Positions 44,211 through 54,528 are shown, numbered from the stretch's first letter. The stretch is 64,000 bases of DNA from Edaphobacter lichenicola (GCF_014201315.1 NZ_JACHDY010000005.1:1-64000), one strand, 5' to 3'. A program made the numbers and translations. Notes: generated from the letters alone by a model not told the origin.

Positions 44211-45323
44211 CTAGGCGCGGCCGCGGGCGGAGCCGGGGGGTGGGGGGTAGTTGGGCTTGAGCTTTACGGGTTCGACGATCTCGGGTTCGAGGGCGATGGG
44301 GCGGTGGACGGCGACCAGCTCTGCGATGGCGAATTTGAGCGGCTCGATGCCCTCGCCGGTGACGGCGGAGATGATGAAGAAGGGCAGCTTGCGGCGCTTG
44401 GCCATGGTGGTGAGCTTTTTGAGCTTGTCTGGATTGGCGACGTCGGCTTTGGCGGCTACGAGGATGGTCGGCTTGGCGGCGAGCGCGGGATCGAAGCTCT
44501 TGAGCTCTTCGGTGATGACCTTGTAGTCGGCGACGGGGTCGGGACGGGAGGTGCCTTCGGCGGCGCCGGAGTCGGAGACGTCGACGAGGTGGACGATGAC
44601 GCTGGTGCGCTCGATGTGTTTGAGGAACTGGATGCCGAGACCGGCGCCGAGGTGTGCGCCTTCGATGAGGCCAGGGAGGTCGGCGACGGTGAAGGATTCG
44701 GTGTGGGGGAAGTCGCCGACCTGGACGACGCCGAGGTTGGGCTCGAGCGTGGTGAAGGCGTAGTTGGCGATCTTGGGTTTGGCGGCGGAGAGGCGCGAGA
44801 TAAGGGTGGATTTGCCGACGTTGGGGTAGCCTACGAGGCCGGCGTCGGCGAGGAGACGGAGTTCGAGGCGGTAGGTGCGCTCTTCGCCGGCGCGGCCGAG
44901 CTCGTGCTCGCGCGGGGCCTGGTGGGTGCTGGTGGCGAAGTGCTGGTTGCCGCGTCCGCCGCGTCCGCCCTTGGCGATGACGATGGTCTCGTTGGGGCGG
45001 GCGAAGTCGTGGATGAGCTCGCCGGTGGCGTCGTCGTAGAGGAGCGTGCCTACAGGAACTTTGAGGGTGGTGCTTTCGCCGGAGTATCCTGAGCAGTTGG
45101 AGCCGAGGCCGTGGCCGCCGCGCTGCGCCTTGTGCTCGGGGTTGAAACGGAAGTGGACCAGGGTGTTGTGGCTGAGGGAGGAGGACATGAGGACGTCGCC
45201 TCCGTGGCCGCCGTCGCCGCCCGAGGGGCCGCCTTTGGGGACGAACTTTTCGCGGCGGAAGGCCATGCAGCCGTTGCCGCCGTCGCCGGCCTTGATACGA
45301 ATTCTTGCTTCATCAATAAACAT
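44211..45323 (-). CDS. obgE: Obg-family GTPase
   Basis: The product of 370 residues is an essential ribosome-associated GTPase. It has the Gly-rich Obg fold (residues 1 to about 158, with [18 protein letters not shown]), the G1 motif [14 protein letters not shown] near residue 167 and the G3 region [16 protein letters not shown]. The G4 region reads [13 protein letters not shown]. There is a Pro-rich C-terminal tail. The gene is divergent from the first TonB-dependent receptor. Confidence 0.97.
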   Translation of the reverse strand: MFIDEARIRIKAGDGGNGCMAFRREKFVPKGGPSGGDGGHGGDVLMSSSLSHNTLVHFRFNPEHKAQRGGHGLGSNCSGYSGESTTLKVPVGTLLYDDATGELIHDFARPNETIVIAKGGRGGRGNQHFATSTHQAPREHELGRAGEERTYRLELRLLADAGLVGYPNVGKSTLISRLSAAKPKIANYAFTTLEPNLGVVQVGDFPHTESFTVADLPGLIEGAHLGAGLGIQFLKHIERTSVIVHLVDVSDSGAAEGTSRPDPVADYKVITEELKSFDPALAAKPTILVAAKADVANPDKLKKLTTMAKRRKLPFFIISAVTGEGIEPLKFAIAELVAVHRPIALEPEIVEPVKLKPNYPPPPGSARGRA

Positions 45324-45457
45324 TTCTATTAACAGTGTACAAGTTTGCTAGCGGGGAGCGGACGGGGCGGACGGGCGCGAGGGGATGCGACAATCCGCGG
45401 GTGGGGCGCGCTGGAGCTTGTAAAAGACGGCATTTTTACAAATCGTAATCCCATATT

Positions 45458-45499
45458 AATGGCGTTATGCGAGTCTAAAATGGCATTATGCGAGTCTAA
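45458..45499 (+). repeat. Tandem 21-bp repeat upstream of the receptor gene
   Basis: AATGGCGTTATGCGAGTCTAA is followed directly by a second copy with one change (GCA for GCG), 88 bases ahead of the receptor start. It could be a tandem operator or a spontaneous duplication. Confidence 0.85.
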
Positions 45500-45587
45500 G
45501 AGGACTCATACGATGCAGCAGGACTTGGCTCGTAGCAGACGCGGAACGATGTGCAGTCTGCAGGGCGAACAAAATTCAGGAGACCAG

Positions 45588-48500
45588 ATGAAAATTTCAG
45601 GATGTATGTTGCGGGGCGCGCTGATTGCGACGTTTTGCGCGGTTACAGGAGTGCAGGGCTACGGGCAGTCGGCTGTCGATGGTGCGATTGGCGGTACGGT
45701 CGAGGATGCGAGCGGTTCGGCGATTAGCGGTGCGGTCGTGGTGGTGCATTCGAACAAGACGAACGCTGAGCAGAATATAAAGGCCGATGGTTCGGGCGTC
45801 TTCCGGGCAATCCATCTGCAGCCCGCAACCTACACGGTTACGATTACTGCGCCTGGATTCCAGACCTATCGGTCTAGCGAGGTGATCGTTGAGGTTGGCT
45901 CGCTGACAGACATCTCTCCCAAGCTTCCTGTGGGTAAGGCGAGTGAGACGATTGAGGTGACCAGTGAGGCACCAGCGCTGAATACGACGTCTCCGGATTT
46001 TTCCGGAGTGATCGATCAGAAGCTGCTGCTGGATCTTCCGGTGAACAACTACCGTTGGTCGGCTTACGCGCTGCTGACGCCGGGAGTGGTTGCCGATTCG
46101 AACGGGTTTGGGCTTTTGAGCTTTCGCGGGCAGAGCACTTTGCTGAATAACGTAACCATCGATGGAGCAGATGACAATCAGGCCTACTTCTCTGAAGAGC
46201 GTGGACGCACTCGCGCAGGCTACTCGACGGCGAAGGCTTCGATTCAGGAGTTCCAGGTCAATACTTCGAACTACACGGTGGAGTACGGCCGGTCCGCTGG
46301 CGGCGTTGTGAATTCGATCACGAAGTCAGGCGGCAATCAGTTTCACGGCGAGGCGTACTTTTACGATCGCGACGCGGAGTGGGGCGCTGCGAACGCGTTT
46401 ACGACCAAGACCGAGCAGCTGGTTCCGAATGGGCCTTTTACGCCGGTGAACTTCAAGCCGACCGATCGACGCAAGCAGTGGGGCGGGGCAGTTGGCGGCC
46501 CGATCTTTCGAGACAAGCTGTTTTTCTTCTTTGCGGCTGATCGCTTTCAAAGGAACTTTCCGGCAGTGGCGGCGGCAAGCAATCCGACGAGTTTCTTCGC
46601 TACTCCTGATGCGGCGCTTCCGGCGGGTCAGGTGTGCGGCGGAAAAGGAGCGACGGCGCCAAGCACGATCGACGCGGCGGCGTGTACGCTACAGACCAAT
46701 CTGAAGCTGGCCAGCTATGGCGCTGCGGCGACGAAGTACGTCAATGGTCTTTCAGGATTGAATACGCTGCTCGGCAACGTGCCACGTACGGGCGATCAGA
46801 CGATCTTCTTTCCTAAGCTAGATTGGCAGATCAACGGAAAGAATCATGCATCGTTTGAAGTGAACCGGTTGCGGTGGATCTCGCCGGCGGGAATTCAGAC
46901 TGCGTCGACGGTCTTCGATGGTTCGCATAGCTTTGGCAACGATTATGTGCGCGATACGTTCGGCATCGCGAAGCTGGATACGGTGATTACGAACAACATC
47001 AGCAACGAAGTCCGCTATCAATATGGGCGCGACTTTGAGTTCGAGTTCGCGCAAAATCCGTCGACGTACGAGACGTCGAACCTGGTGGGCCCGACGTCGG
47101 GCGGCTATACCAATCCCTTTGGTGGGCTTCCACCCAGCGTTGCAATTACCAACGGCTTCACATTTGGGACTCAGACGTTTCTGCAGCGTGCTGCGCTGCC
47201 GGATGAGCGCCGCAATCAGGTCGCTGATACGGTGAACTGGATTCGCGGAAACCACAGCATCAAATTTGGCGGCGACTACATCCACACGTATGACCTGATC
47301 AACAACCTCTTCGCGCAGTATGGTGGATATAGCTATTCCACGCTGACGAACTATCTTACGGACCTGAACCTCTCGCAGAATCCTGCAACGGTTTCGCAGG
47401 CTCACAACTACAGCTCGTATACGCAGGGCTTCGGTATTCCTGGGCTCAACTTCACGACGGGCGACTATGGGTTCTTCCTGCAGGATGAGTGGAAGCTGAA
47501 TCCACGGCTGAGCTTGACCGGCGGCATTCGGTATGAGTATGAACAACTGCCTTCGCCGGTCAGCAATCTTATTGTTTCCTCGATTCCGCAGACGGGGTCG
47601 CTGCCTAGCAACAAGAGCAATATCGGTCCGCGAGTTGGCTTTGCCTATGACGTGTTCGGAAGCGGCAAGACGATTCTGAGGGGAGGTTATGGAGAGTTCT
47701 TCGCTCGCGTGATCAACTCGACGATCTATAACGCGCTGATCAATACGGGCTCGCTCAACGGGCAGCCGAGCTTTAGCTACACGTCGACGAGCGCGGGCGC
47801 GCCGGTGTTCCCAGAGGTGATTCCGGCACTGGTCAACACGGGAACGCCACCGAACTCGACGTTCTTCGACAAGAACTTCAAACTGCCCGAGATTCACCAG
47901 GCTGACCTGACGGTTGAGCAGGACCTTGGCTGGAACACGGTGGTGAGCGTGACCTGGTTGGGGTCGTTTGGGCGGCGTCTGCCGAGTTTTGTCGACCTGA
48001 ACCTGCCTGCTCCGACCAGCGTGACGTACACGGTGGTGGATACGTCGGGGAAGGGGCCGCTGCCGAATGGCTCTACTTTCACGTCGAACTTCTTTGCGAA
48101 GAGCACGGTGTCTTCCAAGATCTGCCCGAGTCAGCGTCCGGATTGCAACTTCGGATCGAAGACGAATGTCTTCAGCGGTGTGAACTCGAACTACCAGGGC
48201 CTGGTGGGTCAGATCTCACACCGTCTTACGCACAACCTGCAGTTCAGCGCGAACTATACGTGGTCGCATGCCTTGGATTACGGCGAAAACAACCAGACTG
48301 GTACCTCTGCTAATGCACTGCAGGACCCCACCAGTCTTCGCGGGGAGTATGGAAACTCCAATCAGAATGTTCCGAACCGATTTGTGCTGACTGCGGTGGC
48401 GACGTCGCCGTGGCGCTTTACGGGTTGGAAGAGTTATCTGCTGAACGACTATGAAGTTTCGCCAAACTTCTCGGCGCAGAGCGGCTTGCCCTATTCGGTG

Positions 48501-48953
48501 GTCACGAGCGGGACACTGTCGACCGGTCTTATTAACGGCGCGCAGTTGAACGCGGTGGGGAGCGGTGTGAACGGATCGGGCGGAACCGGCACTGGCAACG
48601 GAACTTTCCGGCTGCCGGGGTTTGAGCGCAATGGGCTTCAGCAGCCGAGTACGAATGTGCTGGATCTTCGGCTCTCGAAGCGGTTCACCATCGCTGAGCG
48701 GTTGAAGCTGGAGTTGCTTGGCGAGAGCTTCAACATTTTGAACCGTCAGAACGTCACATCGGTGAATACGACCGGATACTTCATCGGCACTGCAACCAAT
48801 GCGGCAAAACAAGTGACGGGGAACCTGCTGACGTTCAACACGAGCAGCGCGAACTCGGCGTTGCCATTGTTTGGTTCCGTGACGAACTCGAACGCCAGCG
48901 GGTTTACTTACACTCCCCGCCAGGTTCAGTTGTCGATTCGGGCGCAGTTCTAA
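45588..48953 (+). CDS. Oar-like TonB-dependent outer-membrane receptor
   Basis: The product of 1121 residues has a signal peptide (CAVTGVQGYGQS), a carboxypeptidase-type regulatory-like domain (residues about 30-110, GGTVEDASGSAISGAVVVVHS), and a plug-like segment with LLSFRGQSTLLNNVTIDGADDN. A long beta-barrel follows (LPDERRNQVADTVNW onward), ending in a strand with terminal F (VQLSIRAQF). These Oar-like receptors are abundant in acidobacteria and are thought to import polymers or complexes, with energy from TonB. ATG at 45588 has AGGAGA five bases before it. The substrate is unknown. A terminator follows. Confidence 0.92.
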   Translation: MKISGCMLRGALIATFCAVTGVQGYGQSAVDGAIGGTVEDASGSAISGAVVVVHSNKTNAEQNIKADGSGVFRAIHLQPATYTVTITAPGFQTYRSSEVIVEVGSLTDISPKLPVGKASETIEVTSEAPALNTTSPDFSGVIDQKLLLDLPVNNYRWSAYALLTPGVVADSNGFGLLSFRGQSTLLNNVTIDGADDNQAYFSEERGRTRAGYSTAKASIQEFQVNTSNYTVEYGRSAGGVVNSITKSGGNQFHGEAYFYDRDAEWGAANAFTTKTEQLVPNGPFTPVNFKPTDRRKQWGGAVGGPIFRDKLFFFFAADRFQRNFPAVAAASNPTSFFATPDAALPAGQVCGGKGATAPSTIDAAACTLQTNLKLASYGAAATKYVNGLSGLNTLLGNVPRTGDQTIFFPKLDWQINGKNHASFEVNRLRWISPAGIQTASTVFDGSHSFGNDYVRDTFGIAKLDTVITNNISNEVRYQYGRDFEFEFAQNPSTYETSNLVGPTSGGYTNPFGGLPPSVAITNGFTFGTQTFLQRAALPDERRNQVADTVNWIRGNHSIKFGGDYIHTYDLINNLFAQYGGYSYSTLTNYLTDLNLSQNPATVSQAHNYSSYTQGFGIPGLNFTTGDYGFFLQDEWKLNPRLSLTGGIRYEYEQLPSPVSNLIVSSIPQTGSLPSNKSNIGPRVGFAYDVFGSGKTILRGGYGEFFARVINSTIYNALINTGSLNGQPSFSYTSTSAGAPVFPEVIPALVNTGTPPNSTFFDKNFKLPEIHQADLTVEQDLGWNTVVSVTWLGSFGRRLPSFVDLNLPAPTSVTYTVVDTSGKGPLPNGSTFTSNFFAKSTVSSKICPSQRPDCNFGSKTNVFSGVNSNYQGLVGQISHRLTHNLQFSANYTWSHALDYGENNQTGTSANALQDPTSLRGEYGNSNQNVPNRFVLTAVATSPWRFTGWKSYLLNDYEVSPNFSAQSGLPYSVVTSGTLSTGLINGAQLNAVGSGVNGSGGTGTGNGTFRLPGFERNGLQQPSTNVLDLRLSKRFTIAERLKLELLGESFNILNRQNVTSVNTTGYFIGTATNAAKQVTGNLLTFNTSSANSALPLFGSVTNSNASGFTYTPRQVQLSIRAQF

Positions 48954-48972
48954 CCGTAGTGTCATTTTGAGG

Positions 48973-49001
48973 GGCGGTGGCTTCGGTCGCCGCCTTTTTT
49001 T
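48973..49001 (+). terminator. UUCG-loop terminator after the first receptor gene
   Basis: GGCGGTGGC, the tetraloop TTCG and GTCGCCGCC form a nine-pair stem with two wobbles, followed by seven T. It is a textbook Rho-independent terminator. Confidence 0.92.
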
Positions 49002-49193
49002 GGGTTAACACGGAAGTGGCCTTTCATAATTGCGGCGTCTGCGGCTAATCTCATAGTGTTCTCTTGTTTTTGCGTAGTGAGGAACAGCTTGTGGCTGCGA
49101 CGCTTTGCCTAGACAGCGAGAGGGCATGGCGAGCTTACTTTTCAATCTTCCCGTGGTTGCGGCGTAGAGCGGTACAGAATCCGCGGAGAGTGC

Positions 49194-52100
49194 ATGTCGT
49201 TCTGTCTGGGACGCGCGAGGTTGAGCGCGGGTGTGAGGAACGTGGTCCGGGCCTGCTTGCTGTGGTGTAGTGCCGCTGCTGCCTTGGGGGGGTGCGCGTG
49301 GGGACAGACGCCGGTCGATGGCGAGGTCAGCGGATTTGTGGTGGATGCGACGGGCGCTGCACTGAAGGGCGCAGTGGTGCAGGTACGGAATCTCGCAAAC
49401 GGATTGACTGCGGTTGCGAAGACCGAGGGCAGGGGCGAGTTTGTGGTGGCGCACCTGCCCGCGGGAGACTATCGGGTGGTGGTGGCCTATGAGCGATTCG
49501 CGAATCTGACGCTGGAGCCGGTGGTGGTGGAGGTTGGCGGGGTGACCTCGGTGGAGGCCAGGCTCAAGGTTGGAGGGATCATCAGCTCGGTGAACGTGAC
49601 CGCGGTGCCGGAGCCGCCGGCTACGGTCAGCGTCGATGAGGTGGCCTCAACGGCAACGTCCAGTGTCGTGACCCCGGAGGAGATGGAGCGAACTCCGGTG
49701 AATGGGCGGCGATGGCAGGCGTTCGCGCTGTTGACGCCGACGGTCAACGCCGATCCGGAGGGGGATGGGTTGTTGAGCTTTCGCGGGGTGGCTTCGACGC
49801 AGAATAGCAGTCGAGTCGATGGCGGAGATGATGACCAGAGCTTTGGCGCGGTGCCACGAGGGACGGGCGGGGAGAGTGGCGCCGAGATCGAAGACGCGGC
49901 GGAGACTGGGTCGTCAAAGCGAGTGAGTGCTGGCAATGTGGATGGTGGTGGCGGGTATGGGCGTCATGCGGGTGCGGCTTACACGTTTTCTCAGGAGGCG
50001 GTGAAGGAGTTTCGCGTGAGTGGGCAGAACTACTCGGCGCTGTATGGGCATGCAGCGGGAGGAATTATTACGACCGTGTCAAAGAGCGGTGCAAACGCTC
50101 TGCATGGGACGGGTTTTTACATGGTTCGGTCGAGTGCGTTTGGAGCTACGAATCCCTTTTCGATTGCGACGACTTATGTGGGCGGTGTGAGCACGAGTAC
50201 GGCGGTGAAGCCAAGCGATCTTCGGCAGCAGTTTGGAGGCAGCGTGGGCGGGGCTGCGGTGAGGGACAAACTCTTCTACTTTTATACCTACGATCAGCAG
50301 TTGCGGTCGTTTCCGGCGGTCTCGACTCCCGACGATCCGAACTTTTATCTGCTGACACCGACGCAGCGTGCATTGCTGGGCAATCGGGGCGTGAGACCGG
50401 CGAAGGTAGATGCTGCGCTGACCTATCTGGATAGCCTGACAGGAACTGTGCCGCGGCGACACGACCAGACGATCAACTTCGGCAAGGTGGATTGGCAGGC
50501 AGCGACGCGTCATCGCCTGAGCGTGCAGTATGACCGGGCGCGATCGAGTTCGCCGTCTGGGGCGCGGTCTTCGCCGGTGGTGGGCCTGGGAGCGGCAAGC
50601 CTGGGGAGCAGCTATACGAAGGTGGATTCGGTGCTGGGGCGATGGATGTGGACGGTGTCGCCGAAGCTGAGCCACGAGCTGCGCGTGCAGTATGGGCGGG
50701 ATCTTCAGTTTGAAACGGCATCGAAGCCGCTGCCGCAGGAGCCGGCGGTGGGTCCCGATGGATATGCTCCCGAGATTGCGATTGGGCCGGATGGATTTAC
50801 GTTCGGCACTTCGACTTCGCTGGGGCGCAGGGCGTATCCGGACGAGAACAAGGTTCAGCTGGCCGATCTGTTGACGGTGGTGCGGGGGCGTCATCAGATC
50901 CAGGTAGGGATGGATGTCAGCTTTGTTCATGACGATATTTCGAGTTTGAGCAATCTGCCGGGGGCATTTCACTACGACAGCGGGATCACTTCCGGGCATG
51001 CGGGCGGGCTGGTGGATTGGATTACGGACTATACGTTCAATGTGAATGCGTATCCGAATGGCGGTTGTCCGTCGATCACGGCGGCGGTGCATGATTTCTG
51101 CTTTCGCTCCTTTACGCAGACCTTTGGGCAAAAGACGGTGACGTTCGATACGCAGGAGTGGGCGGGTTTTTTGCAGGATGACTGGAGGGTGAGGCGGGGG
51201 CTGACAATAAGTGCCGGATTGCGTTACGAATACGAACTCTCTCCGCTGCCGCAGCAGCCTAATGCAGCGCTCGATGCGGTGTTTGGGCAGAAGGGCGCAA
51301 CGAGCGTGTTTCCAGAGGATCGCAATAACTTTGGCCCGAGGGTGGGGGTGTCCTGGGAGCCGTTCGGGTCGGGCCGGGGGGTGGTGCGGATTGGATACGG
51401 CCTGTTTTATGGCAGGCTGCCCGGAGCCACTTTGAGCAGTGCGTTGACCAGGACTGCGCTGCCCTCTTCGGTGGCCAGCGTTCTGATCTTACCGACGACG
51501 GTTACAAATTGTCCGCAGGTTGCGAACCAGGGGTTTGGATATGCCTGCTCGTACGTGACGACGCCGCCGGCGGCTGTGGGGAAGACGACCTCGGCGATGG
51601 TGTTCGATCGCAGATTTCGGCTGCCGGCCGTGCAGCAGGGGAGTTTCTCAATTGAGCGCGAGGTGGGCGCCGGGACGGTTGCGAGTGCGACTTATTTGAT
51701 GAATCTTGACCGGCAGCTGCCGAACTCGGTGGATATTAATATTGCGCCGGCGGTTGCGACGAAGGAGTTTCAGCTGCAAGGCGGGACGGGTGCGGTGGGG
51801 GTTCGGGATGGCGAGACGTTTGTGGTTCCGTTTTATTCGCAGAGGCTGAATACGAACTTTGGGCCTGTGACCGACATACTTTCGAACGCGGATGCGACCT
51901 ATAACGCGCTGGTGCTAGAGGCGCGGCGAAGGAGCCGTGGGGGAGTGGAGTTCAGGGCGAGCTGGACGTGGGCCAAGGCGATCGATTATGGACAGAGCGG
52001 CGGCGCGACTCCGCGGACGAATGCGCAGTTCGATCCATTTGATGTGCGGTATGACAAGGGGCTCTCGGCGTTGAACTATCCGCATAAGTTTGTGGCCAGC

Positions 52101-52613
52101 GTGGTGTGGGAGCCGAGGTTTACGATCGAGCAGCACTGGTTGAGGAGTACGGTGAATGGCTGGGCGGTGTCTCCTATTTTTACGGAGACGAGTGGGAGAC
52201 CTTACAGCCTGGATATCTTTGGCGGCACGCGGCTGACCGGGGGACATGAGAGCATCAACGGCGCGGGTGGGGCGGCGTATCTGCCGACGGTGGGGAGAAA
52301 TACGCTGCGGCTGCCGGATACGGGGCGCGTCGATCTTCGATTGAGCAAGGCAGTGCGGGTGAGCGAGGGCGTGAAGGTGCGTGGGGTTGCTGAGGCGTTC
52401 AACCTGACGAATCGTGTGAACTACTCTTCGATCATGCAGCGTGCTTATCTGGTAGGAAAGGAGACGAATGGGATTACGCCGCTGGTGTTTCAAAGTGCTG
52501 CGACGGTTGCGGCGGAGGGGCTGAATGTAAGGCCGTTTGGGACATTTACGGCGGCGTCGACGGGACAGTCGCCGGAGCGGCAGGTGCAGTTGGGTTTGAG
52601 GGTGGAGTTTTGA
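49194..52613 (+). CDS. Second Oar-like TonB-dependent outer-membrane receptor
   Basis: The product of 1139 residues is a paralogue of the preceding one: signal peptide to CAWGQ, regulatory-like domain with SGFVVDATGAALKGAVVQVRN, plug-like segment with LLSFRGVASTQNSSRVDGGDDD, and a barrel ending in VQLGLRVEF. It shares blocks such as NGRRWQAFALLTPTV versus NYRWSAYALLTPGVV with the first. It is richer in G at third positions. It carries an insertion of Gly/Glu/Asp-rich sequence (GTGGESGAEIEDAAETG) in the plug not seen in its neighbour. Likely role is uptake of an unidentified large substrate. Confidence 0.92.
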   Translation: MSFCLGRARLSAGVRNVVRACLLWCSAAAALGGCAWGQTPVDGEVSGFVVDATGAALKGAVVQVRNLANGLTAVAKTEGRGEFVVAHLPAGDYRVVVAYERFANLTLEPVVVEVGGVTSVEARLKVGGIISSVNVTAVPEPPATVSVDEVASTATSSVVTPEEMERTPVNGRRWQAFALLTPTVNADPEGDGLLSFRGVASTQNSSRVDGGDDDQSFGAVPRGTGGESGAEIEDAAETGSSKRVSAGNVDGGGGYGRHAGAAYTFSQEAVKEFRVSGQNYSALYGHAAGGIITTVSKSGANALHGTGFYMVRSSAFGATNPFSIATTYVGGVSTSTAVKPSDLRQQFGGSVGGAAVRDKLFYFYTYDQQLRSFPAVSTPDDPNFYLLTPTQRALLGNRGVRPAKVDAALTYLDSLTGTVPRRHDQTINFGKVDWQAATRHRLSVQYDRARSSSPSGARSSPVVGLGAASLGSSYTKVDSVLGRWMWTVSPKLSHELRVQYGRDLQFETASKPLPQEPAVGPDGYAPEIAIGPDGFTFGTSTSLGRRAYPDENKVQLADLLTVVRGRHQIQVGMDVSFVHDDISSLSNLPGAFHYDSGITSGHAGGLVDWITDYTFNVNAYPNGGCPSITAAVHDFCFRSFTQTFGQKTVTFDTQEWAGFLQDDWRVRRGLTISAGLRYEYELSPLPQQPNAALDAVFGQKGATSVFPEDRNNFGPRVGVSWEPFGSGRGVVRIGYGLFYGRLPGATLSSALTRTALPSSVASVLILPTTVTNCPQVANQGFGYACSYVTTPPAAVGKTTSAMVFDRRFRLPAVQQGSFSIEREVGAGTVASATYLMNLDRQLPNSVDINIAPAVATKEFQLQGGTGAVGVRDGETFVVPFYSQRLNTNFGPVTDILSNADATYNALVLEARRRSRGGVEFRASWTWAKAIDYGQSGGATPRTNAQFDPFDVRYDKGLSALNYPHKFVASVVWEPRFTIEQHWLRSTVNGWAVSPIFTETSGRPYSLDIFGGTRLTGGHESINGAGGAAYLPTVGRNTLRLPDTGRVDLRLSKAVRVSEGVKVRGVAEAFNLTNRVNYSSIMQRAYLVGKETNGITPLVFQSAATVAAEGLNVRPFGTFTAASTGQSPERQVQLGLRVEF

Positions 52614-52627
52614 TGCTTCGAAGAGGT

Positions 52628-52767
52628 GTCCTGCCGGACGGGCCCCCTGCGCTCGGCCACCCCACAAACGAAGACCTGTTTGCGGGGACCCTGGTTCGGG
52701 CGGTCACTTCGTGACTTGTGTACCTAGTCTGGGCGAGGCGCGCTGCTTCGGTCCTCCCGCTGGTCGG
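52628..52767. repeat. Family-1 repeat unit with hairpin insert
   Basis: GTCCTGCCGGACGGGC starts 15 bases after the receptor gene's stop, and the unit ends with CTCCCGCTGGTCGG. Between the first and second blocks it carries an extra module, CCCCACAAACGAAGACCTGT and TTGCGGGGACCC, forming a near-perfect ten-pair hairpin; the same module is in the copy at 58304. Confidence 0.9.
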
Positions 52768-52775
52768 AATTGGAC

Positions 52776-53150
52776 CTAGTGCTGTGAGAGGGAGAGGGTG
52801 TTGCCGTCGGGGTCGGCGAACCAGGCTACCTTGGCGGTGCCGCCGGGCGCGGTCCAGACGCCGTCGGGACTTTGCTCGAAGTGGGGATAGCGGGTGAATG
52901 TCAGGCCTTTGGCGGAGAGATCGGCTACGGACTTGTGGATGTCCTGGACTTGCCAGCCGAGGATGGTGAAGGGCGCGGGAGTAAAGTTGCCGACGCGAAC
53001 GATGCGGATCATGGTGCCGTTGGCTTCCATGACGAGGGCGAATTTGTCGTCGTCGATGAAGCGCAGGCCGAGGAGGCCCTCGTAGAAGCTGCGGGACTGA
53101 GCGGCGTCGCGGGTGGGGATGAAGGCGATGATGGGCGTTTGGCCTAGCAT
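52776..53150 (-). CDS. VOC (glyoxalase/bleomycin-resistance) family protein
   Basis: The product of 124 residues has the vicinal-oxygen-chelate fold: AFIPTRDAAQSRSFYEGLLGLRF at the start and a C-terminal VAWFADPDGNTLSLSQH with the metal-binding Glu position not clearly seen. Such proteins act as glyoxalases, dioxygenases or drug-binding proteins; no substrate is evident. It is flanked by two family-1 repeats. Confidence 0.88.
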   Translation of the reverse strand: MLGQTPIIAFIPTRDAAQSRSFYEGLLGLRFIDDDKFALVMEANGTMIRIVRVGNFTPAPFTILGWQVQDIHKSVADLSAKGLTFTRYPHFEQSPDGVWTAPGGTAKVAWFADPDGNTLSLSQH

Positions 53151-53209
53151 GGGGACCTCGCTGGATGGCTAGTTTATAGCGATTTTGGGTTGGGTGGGTG
53201 AAAGATTCT

Positions 53210-53304
53210 GTCCTGCCGGACGGGCCGCCTGCGCGGCGCGCGGTCACTTCGTGACTTGTGTACCTTGGGGGGTAGTGACCGGCGCTGGTCCTCCCGTTGG
53301 TCGG
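53210..53304. repeat. Family-1 intergenic repeat, one unit
   Basis: GTCCTGCCGGACGGGC, GCGCGGTCACTTCGTGAC, TTGTGTACC and CTCCCGTTGGTCGG in order, in the gap between the VOC gene and the MscS-like gene. No hairpin insert. Confidence 0.9.
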
Positions 53305-53319
53305 AAGCGGGATGCAGGT

Positions 53320-54528
53320 CTAGTGGTGGTCGGTTTGTTGCAGGGGATTTGCGAGCCTCTGGTCCTGCGGTTGGGCAGAGCTGTCTGGGCGGGAGGCGAA
53401 GCGGGTGGTGGGGAAGGCTGCGGGGTAGTTCTGCTGGATCCAGGCGGTCATCTTTTCGCGGACGAGGCAGCGGAGGTCGAAGTTTTCGCTGGAGTTGCGC
53501 GAGCTCATGAGGCAGCGGAGCTCCATGGAGCGGTCGGTGAGGTTGGTGACCTGGAGGCCGCAGACCTGTTTGTTCCAGAGCGGCGAGGGGTGGACGATGG
53601 ATTCGAGTTGCTGTCGGAGGGCTTCGACGGGGATGGAGTAGTCGACGTAGAGGAAGGCGGTGCCCATGATGTCGGAGGACTCGCGGGTCCAGTTCTGGAA
53701 GGAGTTTTCGATGAAGTAGCTAAGGGGCACGATGAGGCGGCGGAGGTCCCAGATGCGGATGACGACGTAGGCGGAGTTGATCTCTTCGATGCGGCCCCAC
53801 TCGCCCTGGACTACGACGACGTCGTCGATGCGAATGGGTTCGGTGACGGCGATCTGGAGGCCGGCGAAGAAGTTGGCGGCGGTGGATTTGGCGGCGGTGG
53901 CGAGGATGAGCGAGGCGATGCCGGCGGAGGCGAGGAGGCCGGAGCCGTAGTGCCAGATGCGCGGGTCGTTGAAGGTCCAGAGGAGGGCGCCGATGTCGAT
54001 GATGACGACGAAGCTGATGAGCATGCGGCGGAAGAGCTGGAACTGGGTGTGGACGCGGCGGGCCTGGATGTTGTTTTCGGCGTTGAGGTCGTAGCGCCGG
54101 AGCATGACGGACTGGAGGACGTAGATGCAGCCGACGGCGAACCAGCCGAGGGCGGCGACCATCGCCATGATGAAGCACTGGCGGATGGTGTCTTCGAGCT
54201 TGTCGGAGAGGCCGGGTACGGCGGGGAGGATGAGGAGGAGACAGGTGAGGAAGAAGATCGCGCGGGCGGGTTTGCCGAGGTAGCGCTGAAGGCCCCAGCC
54301 GAAGCTCTTGCTCTCCTCTTCTTTGCGGCGCAGCAAGCGAAAGAGGGCGTAGTGGACTACGTTTGCGAGCACGATGGCTGCGCAGAGCAGGAAGATGACG
54401 AAGAACCAGGTGTGACGGAAGTGCGGAACCTCCAGCGCAAGCAGATTCAGATGCGGGGTAGGGAGGCTGGGCGGGCTGAGCGCGAGTTGGTTCAAGGTTG
54501 CTCCGTCTGCTTCGCTGTTTAGATGCAA
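53320..54528 (-). CDS. MscS-family mechanosensitive ion channel
   Basis: The product of 402 residues has about five membrane spans and the MscS pore and beta-domain: GSGLLASAGIASLILATAAKSTAANFFAG (around residue 207, Ala/Gly-rich pore helix), then AVTEPIRIDDVVVVQGEWGRIEEI and the C-terminal cytoplasmic part. It releases solutes on membrane tension. The N-terminal tail of about 35 residues is Leu/Pro-rich. Start at 54528; later starts are possible. A family-1 repeat follows the stop. Confidence 0.92.
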   Translation of the reverse strand: MHLNSEADGATLNQLALSPPSLPTPHLNLLALEVPHFRHTWFFVIFLLCAAIVLANVVHYALFRLLRRKEEESKSFGWGLQRYLGKPARAIFFLTCLLLILPAVPGLSDKLEDTIRQCFIMAMVAALGWFAVGCIYVLQSVMLRRYDLNAENNIQARRVHTQFQLFRRMLISFVVIIDIGALLWTFNDPRIWHYGSGLLASAGIASLILATAAKSTAANFFAGLQIAVTEPIRIDDVVVVQGEWGRIEEINSAYVVIRIWDLRRLIVPLSYFIENSFQNWTRESSDIMGTAFLYVDYSIPVEALRQQLESIVHPSPLWNKQVCGLQVTNLTDRSMELRCLMSSRNSSENFDLRCLVREKMTAWIQQNYPAAFPTTRFASRPDSSAQPQDQRLANPLQQTDHH

